DNA of 64,000 nt. It comes from Paenibacillus agaridevorans (lineage in GTDB: Bacteria > Bacillota > Bacilli > Paenibacillales > Paenibacillaceae). The notes under the pieces are model-generated. The model saw nothing but the letters and a program-made list of their open reading frames with translations, was not told the origin of the DNA and searched no databases. Below are positions 58,433 through 64,000 of the stretch, piece after piece. Position numbers and translations under genes: made by a program. The stretch spans positions 72,853 through 136,852 of the forward strand of contig NZ_BDQX01000339.1 in NCBI RefSeq assembly GCF_003112455.1, written 5' to 3'. The stretch's first letter is position 1. The number at the start of each line of letters is the position of its first letter.

Positions 58433-61400
58433 ATGTCGAATCTTAGCTGTATGAAAACTTTACGAGACTACCCGCTAATAAAATCCGCTATGCTGACGAT
58501 ACTTTTCCTCGGACTTCTGCTGGGCTTTCGATGGTTATGGCAAGAATGGAATCCTATTCCGGAGCATCCTCCGATTCAACAAGGTGTCATCGATCTTGGA
58601 CAGTGGGACTTCGAACAATCCCCCTCCATGCTGCTTGACGGCGAATGGGCATTCTACCCTGGCCAGCTGGAAGGAACGCCTGTCGGCGAACCCCGGTATG
58701 TGCAAGTGCCTGGAAGCTGGGGAGAGGCCATGCCTGACGGAGAGGCATACGGCTCCGGCACGTATAAGCTGACCATTCTGCTTAAAGAGCAGCCCGAGCA
58801 GACGTATGGTTTCTGGATCAAACGAATCGAGGCCGCCTCGCAGGTTGTTGTAAATGGAGAGACCCAGTCGGAATTCGGACAACTCGGCTTAAGCAAGGAC
58901 CAATACAAGCCCAGTCGCTGGTCTTATACCGCAACCTACTCCAACGACGATGGAAAGGACTCCATCGAGCTGCTGATCCGCGTCTCCAATTACGACAACC
59001 CGGTTCGCGGCGGAATCGTAGTTCCGATCCGCTTCGGCTCTCAAGCGGCGATCGACGGAGAACGCTGGTATTCCATCGGCTTTCAACTGTTCACTTTCGT
59101 TATTTTGATGCTGCATGGCATTTACGCCATCATTTTATATATCTTCAATCGCAAGCAATACGCGTTTCTGGTCTTTTTCATGATGATGCTTTCATCTGCG
59201 CTGTCTATCATTACAATCCATGACAAGCTTATTTTGCACTGGCTGCCCGTCAACTACACCTGGGTGGTGAAGCTTGGAAGCATTTCTTATGTCATGCTGA
59301 CGTATTTCATGTTGATGCTGACGCGAATCTTCTCGGGGAGCGTGTCGGACGGACGATTGTTTCGTCTGTTCTCGTGGCTGTTCGTGGCATACGTTATTAC
59401 GATTATGGTGCTGCCAATCGACACGGTTCATTATTTGTCGAGCCTCCGCGTAGGCTTGTTCTTCTACGTCGTGCCTGTCGTCTGGTTCCTATACCTCATA
59501 GGCAAAATGGTGGTAAATAACCACAGCGGTGCTATCTTTTTGCTGCTGTCTGCGATCGGCGTCATATCCAGCATCGTGTGGGGGCTTCTTAATACGTATG
59601 GCATGAATTACACGGAGTATTATCCGTTCGATGTTATTGCGGCCATCATCGGCTTCTCTTCTTACTGGTTCAAGCTGTACTTCCGCAATGCGGCCGAGAA
59701 CGCGAAGCTTAATGAACAGCTCAGGCAGTCGGACAAGCTGAAAGACCAATTTCTTGCGCACACGTCGCATGAACTTCGAACGCCGATCCACGGCATTATT
59801 AATATCGCCCAGACGGTTGCTCTAAGGGAACGCCAGTCGATCGAGGACAGAAGCTACAAGGATATGGAGCTGCTCATTACGATCGGCAGGCGTATGTCGC
59901 ATTTGATCGAGGATTTGCTGGATCTCGTGCGTTTAAAGGAAAAACATGTTGTTCTCCAGATGCGGCCGATCCCGTTGCAATCCATCGCGGAAGGCGTTAT
60001 CGGCATGTTGGGCTATCTTGTCGAGCAGAAACCCGTCAAGCTGGCTTCGCGAATACCGGACTCCTTCCCGGTCGTCATGGCGGACGAAAAGCGGCTTGCC
60101 CAGATTCTGTTCAATCTTATTCATAATGGCATTAAATATACGGAAAAAGGCGAGGTCTTCGTCGAAGCGGCGATCATTCAGGGACGAGCCGTCGTTAGCG
60201 TAACGGATACCGGGGCCGGCATGGACGAGGCGACGCTTGCCCGCGTCTTCCTCCCGTATGAGCAAGGGCATTCGGACAACGGAGGCATCGGGCTTGGTCT
60301 CAGCATCTGCAAGCAGCTTGTGGAGCTTCATGGAGGAACGCTTACCGCTCGTTCGCGGCCCGGGAAAGGGACGGAATTTCAATTCTCGCTGCCTCTCGCA
60401 GATAGTCAGTCGCCGGATGGCACAGAAGATCCCAGTGTAGCGGCCCAGCCATGGAATCATGTACTGGGGGCGGGAGAGAGTCCGCTCCTGGCACATGAGG
60501 AGAACGGCAGCTGGATAGAGCTGGCTCCGCCTGAAATGGGAACGCATGGCGTGAAGCAGAACATTCTCGCTATCGACGATGATCCGGTCAATCTTCAAGT
60601 GTTGGCTGGCATTTTGGGCAATGATTCTTATACCATCACAACAGCGGCAAACGCTTCTGAAGCGCTGGAGCTGCTGGAGAACGGGCAGTGGGATCTCGTC
60701 ATCTCCGACGTCATGATGCCGGGCATGTCCGGCTATGAATTGACCAAAGCGATCAGGGAGCGGTATTCCATCTCCGAGCTGCCTGTACTGCTCCTGACGG
60801 CGAGAAGCCAACAGGCGGACATCTATGCGGGTTTTTCCGCTGGAGCGAACGACTATCTGACCAAGCCTGTAGACGCGCTGGAATTGAAATACCGCGTCTG
60901 GTCGCTAACGACGCTTAAGCGTTCCGTAACGGAGAGACTGCGACTCGAGGCCGCTTATTTGCAGGCGCAGATTCATCCGCATTTTTTGTTCAACACCTTA
61001 AATTCCATTCTGGCCTTAAGCGATATCGACCCGGACAAGATGAGGAAACTCGCAGAAGCTTTTACATCCTATCTGCGGATTAGCTTTAACTTCCTGAATG
61101 CGGGGGAAATGGTGCCGTTCGCTCATGAGTTGAAGCTTGTTCGCTCCTATCTATACATCGAACAAGAACGATTTGGGTCGTTGTTGTCCGTCGAGTGGGA
61201 GATCGATGCGAACATCGATCTCATGCTGCCGCCGCTTAGCCTGCAGCCTATCGTAGAAAACGCCGTCAAGCACGGGGCGCTGAGTCGCGCGGAAGGAGGC
61301 ACGGTTGTCATCCGGATCATCCGGCGGGGGCAGGATACGTTGTTCGAGGTGAAGGACAATGGCAAGGGGATGACGCAGCAAGATGCGGACAATCTGCTGC

Positions 61401-61546
61401 AGCATGTTTTCGGTGGCACGGGAGGCATTGGCATCGCCAATACGAACCGGCGGCTTGCTCAGCGTTACCGGCAAGGCCTGACTATCGTCAGCGTACCGGG
61501 GACTGGCACGACGGTGTCCTTTGCAATCCCGATGGAACAGCAGTAG
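58433..61546 (+). CDS. Hybrid sensor: 7TMR-DISM, HisKA kinase, receiver, LytS-type kinase
   Basis: A 1037-residue membrane protein with two kinase modules. In order: one signal helix, an extracellular DISM-type sandwich (about 55-205; LLDGEWAFYPGQL, VQVPGSWGEAMP), seven helices (about 220-420), HisKA with HTSHELRTPIHG (His near 445), ATPase domain 1 (DTGAGMDEATLARVF, GIGLGLSICKQLV), receiver (about 720-835; LAIDDDPVNLQ, phospho-acceptor in VISDVMMPG, LTKPVD), then a LytS/YesM-like kinase (about 850-1035; IHPHFLFNTLNSI, ENAVKHGALS, DNGKGM). Two ATPase domains could phosphorylate two partners or relay through the receiver. No regulator gene is adjacent. The ribosome site GGAG lies in a small GGAG-TAACG-CTCC hairpin. 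Confidence 0.9.
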   Translation: MSNLSCMKTLRDYPLIKSAMLTILFLGLLLGFRWLWQEWNPIPEHPPIQQGVIDLGQWDFEQSPSMLLDGEWAFYPGQLEGTPVGEPRYVQVPGSWGEAMPDGEAYGSGTYKLTILLKEQPEQTYGFWIKRIEAASQVVVNGETQSEFGQLGLSKDQYKPSRWSYTATYSNDDGKDSIELLIRVSNYDNPVRGGIVVPIRFGSQAAIDGERWYSIGFQLFTFVILMLHGIYAIILYIFNRKQYAFLVFFMMMLSSALSIITIHDKLILHWLPVNYTWVVKLGSISYVMLTYFMLMLTRIFSGSVSDGRLFRLFSWLFVAYVITIMVLPIDTVHYLSSLRVGLFFYVVPVVWFLYLIGKMVVNNHSGAIFLLLSAIGVISSIVWGLLNTYGMNYTEYYPFDVIAAIIGFSSYWFKLYFRNAAENAKLNEQLRQSDKLKDQFLAHTSHELRTPIHGIINIAQTVALRERQSIEDRSYKDMELLITIGRRMSHLIEDLLDLVRLKEKHVVLQMRPIPLQSIAEGVIGMLGYLVEQKPVKLASRIPDSFPVVMADEKRLAQILFNLIHNGIKYTEKGEVFVEAAIIQGRAVVSVTDTGAGMDEATLARVFLPYEQGHSDNGGIGLGLSICKQLVELHGGTLTARSRPGKGTEFQFSLPLADSQSPDGTEDPSVAAQPWNHVLGAGESPLLAHEENGSWIELAPPEMGTHGVKQNILAIDDDPVNLQVLAGILGNDSYTITTAANASEALELLENGQWDLVISDVMMPGMSGYELTKAIRERYSISELPVLLLTARSQQADIYAGFSAGANDYLTKPVDALELKYRVWSLTTLKRSVTERLRLEAAYLQAQIHPHFLFNTLNSILALSDIDPDKMRKLAEAFTSYLRISFNFLNAGEMVPFAHELKLVRSYLYIEQERFGSLLSVEWEIDANIDLMLPPLSLQPIVENAVKHGALSRAEGGTVVIRIIRRGQDTLFEVKDNGKGMTQQDADNLLQHVFGGTGGIGIANTNRRLAQRYRQGLTIVSVPGTGTTVSFAIPMEQQ

Positions 61547-61657
61547 AAAGACCAGCCTGGGGAGTGAGCGCACTCGCGGAGCTGGTCTTTCGCGTTGTCG
61601 GAGCATTACGGTACAATGAAAGCAGATTATGAACCTTCGGAGGGCGGAGATGCCAGT

Positions 61658-62896
61658 ATGAGTGGACTGTTGAAAAAGCTGCGTCAAGGGTACGGCAAGA
61701 AGCTTGTCTCCATCCATGCCTGGAATGGGTGGATCGTCCTGTTGCTGGCCTTGTCCGGCCTTGTTCTGTTGGGAGGCTTCTGGCGAGGCGTCCTTGGCGA
61801 AGGGCGCGTCTGGCTCAAGTGGATTCATATCGCCGTCGGAATCGCCTCCGTTTTGCCTATCGCCTATTATCTCGTGCTTGCGGGCAAGCATTGGAAGAGG
61901 CTGAAGGGCAAGCCCAAGCAGAAGCTTAACGTCTATATCGTGCTAACCTTTCTATTCGGATGGCTGCTGTCAGGCGTTATCCTCTGGCAGTTCAAGCTGG
62001 CAGGACCTCGCATGTCGAACGTGGCGCTCGTAACTCACGATCTCCTGACGTGGATCGGCTTGCCTTATATCATCTATCATTCCTTGTCGAGAGCTCGTTG
62101 GCTCAAAGACTCCAATCGACGCACGATGCAATTACCGCCGGCAGAGAGGGACGTCTACCATCCCGCGGCCCCGCAGCCATTATATACTCGCCGCGCGTTC
62201 ATTCGCGGCGCAATAGGCGCCGGTATTGCGGTAACTGTCGGTCCGTCCTTCCTGAAGTGGTTCGGCGATCAGCTCGGCAGCGTGGGTAATGGTAGAAACA
62301 TGGAACAACTGATTCAGAACGATTCGAACGTAATGCTGCCCGCGCCGGAGCCTCTCCCAGATTCGGCGCCTCCCATTGGCGGAGGAGCGCAGGGCAGCTT
62401 CCGCGTGTACACGGTGACGCCCATCCCTTCGTTCAATAATGAGAACTGGTCAATGCGCATCGATGGACTCGTAGACAAGGCGCTGGAGTGGGACTGGGAT
62501 ACGTTCGTTAAGCTTAAGCGGACGGTGCAGGTTAGCGACTTCCACTGCGTGACGGGGTGGTCGGTCTATAACAACACATGGGAGGGTATCCCGGTCAAGG
62601 AGATATTGGCGCTGGCTGGCGTAAAGGGGAAGGCAAAGTCCGCGATCTTCTACTCGGGCGACGGTGTCTATACTAGCGGCATTACGCTGGAGCAGTTAGC
62701 CCAGGACGATGCGATGATTGCCGTCATGCACGATGGAAAGCCGATTCCGAGCGATCTAGGCGGACCCGTACGGCTTATCATGCCGGGTATGTATGCCTAT
62801 AAATCGGTCAAGTGGCTAAACCGGATCGAGCTCATCGAAGGGGAACATATCGGGTATTGGGAGCAGCGCGGTTATTCGAACGAGGCGTGGGTGTAG
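61658..62896 (+). CDS. Fusion of heme-type membrane bundle and MsrP-like molybdenum enzyme
   Basis: A 412-residue membrane-bound oxidoreductase. The start at 61658 follows GGCGGAG; upstream in-frame ATGs lack sites. Residues 15-150 hold four membrane helices with His (IHAWNGW, IHIAVGI, THDLL, IYHSL), as in MsrQ-like or cytochrome b561-like heme proteins. A linker with a twin-arginine segment (TRRAFIRGAIGAGIAV, about 179-195) and then a sulfite-oxidase-type Mo-cofactor domain (about 235-405) follow; its likely Mo-ligand Cys is in SDFHCVTGWSV. In Proteobacteria MsrP and MsrQ are separate proteins; here both parts are one chain. It could reduce oxidised methionine or other sulfoxides outside. 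Electron donor unknown. Confidence 0.82.
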   Translation: MSGLLKKLRQGYGKKLVSIHAWNGWIVLLLALSGLVLLGGFWRGVLGEGRVWLKWIHIAVGIASVLPIAYYLVLAGKHWKRLKGKPKQKLNVYIVLTFLFGWLLSGVILWQFKLAGPRMSNVALVTHDLLTWIGLPYIIYHSLSRARWLKDSNRRTMQLPPAERDVYHPAAPQPLYTRRAFIRGAIGAGIAVTVGPSFLKWFGDQLGSVGNGRNMEQLIQNDSNVMLPAPEPLPDSAPPIGGGAQGSFRVYTVTPIPSFNNENWSMRIDGLVDKALEWDWDTFVKLKRTVQVSDFHCVTGWSVYNNTWEGIPVKEILALAGVKGKAKSAIFYSGDGVYTSGITLEQLAQDDAMIAVMHDGKPIPSDLGGPVRLIMPGMYAYKSVKWLNRIELIEGEHIGYWEQRGYSNEAWV

Positions 62897-62918
62897 GAAA
62901 GCCGATACCAAAAAAATA

Positions 62919-62966
62919 GGGGGGTGTCCGCAGAGTCTTATCGACCCTTGGACAACCCCGTTTTTG
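62919..62966 (+). terminator. Terminator after the Mo-enzyme gene
   Basis: GGGGTGTCC pairs with GGACAACCCC (one bulged A) around about 20 bases, followed by GTTTTTGTG. The following gene ends on the opposite strand at 62969, so it may serve both sides. Confidence 0.65.
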
Positions 62967-62968
62967 TG

Positions 62969-63457
62969 TCAGACTTCGGCTATAAGCGTATCTGAGTATA
63001 GATGAAGCTGGTGAAGCGCCAGGCCATTGACCCGATCAAGATGCTGAACGCCCGACTCTCCCTCCAGCCATTCTGCTCGCAGCATGGCATTATGCTTGAA
63101 GTATAGGGCTCCTCCAGGCTCCGAGACGCCGAAAGCGCCGAGCGGGAGCGTAAGATTGAGGCTCGCGCATATTTGTACCAAGGATGTATAGCGCTCCTGG
63201 GCCGTCCGGTCCCGGAGTACGGCGAACGTCTGAAGCAGATAAACGCCGGCTTGCTCTGCTTCTTCTAATCCTGGAAGGAAGCTCATCTCCAGCAGCACCG
63301 ATTCATTGCCGGAGCCGATCTCGTCGAATCGGATCAGTAGCGAGGCATAGGGAGCCTCGTCGTCCGGCTCGGCCAGCTTGGCGGCGATGCCGTGTCTGCC
63401 GTAATAGTCGTGCAGGCCGCCCAGCACGGAGCGGGCGAACGATAATGACTCGGTCAT
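62969..63457 (-). CDS. YbjN-like or chaperone-fold protein, unknown
   Basis: A 162-residue soluble protein. It begins ESLSFARSVLGGLHDYYGRHG and has the alternation of helices and strands (LLIRFDEIGSGNESVLLEMSFLPGLEE ... YLLQTFAVLRDRT ... SLNLTLPLGAFGV) of the YbjN or type III secretion chaperone-like fold; I cannot be certain. AGAGGAGAAT precedes the ATG. It starts 12 bases after the stop of the next upstream gene, so they form an operon. Confidence 0.65.
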   Translation of the reverse strand: MTESLSFARSVLGGLHDYYGRHGIAAKLAEPDDEAPYASLLIRFDEIGSGNESVLLEMSFLPGLEEAEQAGVYLLQTFAVLRDRTAQERYTSLVQICASLNLTLPLGAFGVSEPGGALYFKHNAMLRAEWLEGESGVQHLDRVNGLALHQLHLYSDTLIAEV

Positions 63458-63469
63458 GGCGATTCTCCT

Positions 63470-64000
63470 CTACGTATGCAATTTCTTGGCGATCAGATCT
63501 TTGCCCGGTTTCTTTTTCGCCTTGTCGATCTTGAGGCCGATGTTTTCGATAATCGCCCGGCTCTCCTGATCGTCTCCCACGACCCCGCTCTCATACAGCA
63601 TGCCGGCCAGGTCGGTAACGAGCTGATTGTAGCATTGCCCCAAGCTGTTGAAGCCGTGCTTCTCAAGCAACGACTGCCGAACCTTGTCTCTGGCAAGCCC
63701 CTTGTATGCCTCCGAGGCCATGGCTTCATCGACTTTAAGCGCCTTGTCCACAAAGGCTTCTTTCCTTTTGTGTTTCTTGTAAAACTTCACGATTGCCGCG
63801 ACTCCGCCCAAAATCGCGCCGAGCGCGATCAGGATTGGTCCGGCAGGAGATGCCGCTGCTGCGATCAATGCTACTCCGCCCGCGACCATCAATGCGCCCT
63901 TGACAGCGGTCATGCCGCTCTTGGATTTGTTCATCTCTTGCGTGGACTTGCCGAGTCCGGCCGCGAGCCGTTGCTGCTCGGCAAGCTCTCCGCTCTGCCC
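63470..64000 (-). CDS. Membrane-associated protein, 5' end beyond the window
   Basis: The frame stays open to the right edge: before MNKSKSGMTAV the codons continue GELAEQQRLAAGLGKST, with coding-like composition, so the true start is probably outside and the visible 176 residues are partial. A Met at 63934 is an alternative start. It has a strongly hydrophobic Gly/Ala-rich segment (about 20 residues after that Met; VAGGVALIAAAASPAGPILIA), a second one (ALGAILGGVAAIV), then a basic stretch KFYKKHKRKE and a helical charged tail. Function unknown; it looks like a membrane-inserting helper whose tail is cytoplasmic. Confidence 0.65.
   Translation of the reverse strand, partial: GQSGELAEQQRLAAGLGKSTQEMNKSKSGMTAVKGALMVAGGVALIAAAASPAGPILIALGAILGGVAAIVKFYKKHKRKEAFVDKALKVDEAMASEAYKGLARDKVRQSLLEKHGFNSLGQCYNQLVTDLAGMLYESGVVGDDQESRAIIENIGLKIDKAKKKPGKDLIAKKLHT

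Noticed and set aside
59933..60811. A 292-codon minus-strand frame inside the hybrid kinase gene
   Set aside because: It lies fully within a strongly supported CDS, is Arg-rich and shows no domain.

Overview
The window looks like chromosomal DNA of a Paenibacillaceae member (Paenibacillus or Cohnella type). The signs are near-perfect AGGAGG ribosome binding sites with frequent TTG and GTG starts, an LplB/LipO/LplC-type carbohydrate ABC transporter, SLH and copper-amine-oxidase-N surface proteins, 7TMR-DISM sensor kinases, and a preQ1-I riboswitch on a queuosine-precursor transporter. I see no rRNA, tRNA, CRISPR array, intact insertion sequence or prophage. The genus is inferred from gene content, not from a marker gene.

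Layout. 1-6.3 kb: the N-terminus of a YesM-like kinase, a divergent carbohydrate ABC importer (permease, lipoprotein, permease), a Tat-exported beta-helix protein, a TatA and an HxlR regulator. 6.3-9.3 kb: a lone SecA2-like ATPase and a small HTH/membrane-protein pair on the minus strand. 9.4-18.3 kb: an ABC-F ATPase with a candidate leader peptide, a tandem P-loop protein with a dead first site, a BcrAB-like kinase/regulator/ABC exporter set, and two APH-fold kinases transcribed apart. 18.4-25.6 kb: a RibD/DHFR-like reductase, the preQ1-controlled transporter, a lone trpB, an SLC13-type permease with RCK-C domains, a VOC protein and a TetR/haloalkane dehalogenase pair. 25.7-27.0 kb: an Erm(D)-like rRNA methylase behind a leader peptide and two terminator hairpins. 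27.2-36.0 kb: an ECF sigma/anti-sigma pair beside a giant S-layer-anchored phosphatase, then a minus-strand 7TMR-DISM kinase and OmpR regulator.

36.0-41.2 kb: a leader ORF and terminator ahead of an RsgA-paralogue/APH-fold operon, a membrane phosphoesterase and an MFS exporter. 41.6-46.9 kb: two divergent GntR regulators and a sugar-acid route (enolase-superfamily dehydratase, zinc dehydrogenase, FAH hydrolase, SDR). 47.0-52.8 kb: a DUF2252 protein, a copper-amine-oxidase-N protein, repeat-rich intergenic DNA, and an RsbQ hydrolase next to a PAS-GGDEF cyclase. 52.9-64 kb: type I pullulanase, a three-copy 100-bp repeat, a divergent AraC/Gfo-Idh-MocA pair, a double-kinase hybrid sensor, an MsrQ-MsrP-like fusion, and two unknown proteins.

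Two themes stand out. First, several genes act on or near the ribosome or on drugs (ABC-F, Erm, RsgA paralogue, three APH-fold kinases, BcrAB-like exporter, MFS exporter). At least two, and perhaps three, sit behind short leader ORFs that suggest attenuation. The Erm case matches known biology closely, while the RsgA case is, as far as I know, undescribed. Second, export and surface functions recur (Tat substrate with its own TatA, lone SecA2, an internal twin-arginine in the Mo enzyme, SLH phosphatase). The RsbQ/PAS-GGDEF pair looks like the known RsbQ-RsbP energy-stress module with its phosphatase output replaced by cyclic-di-GMP synthesis.
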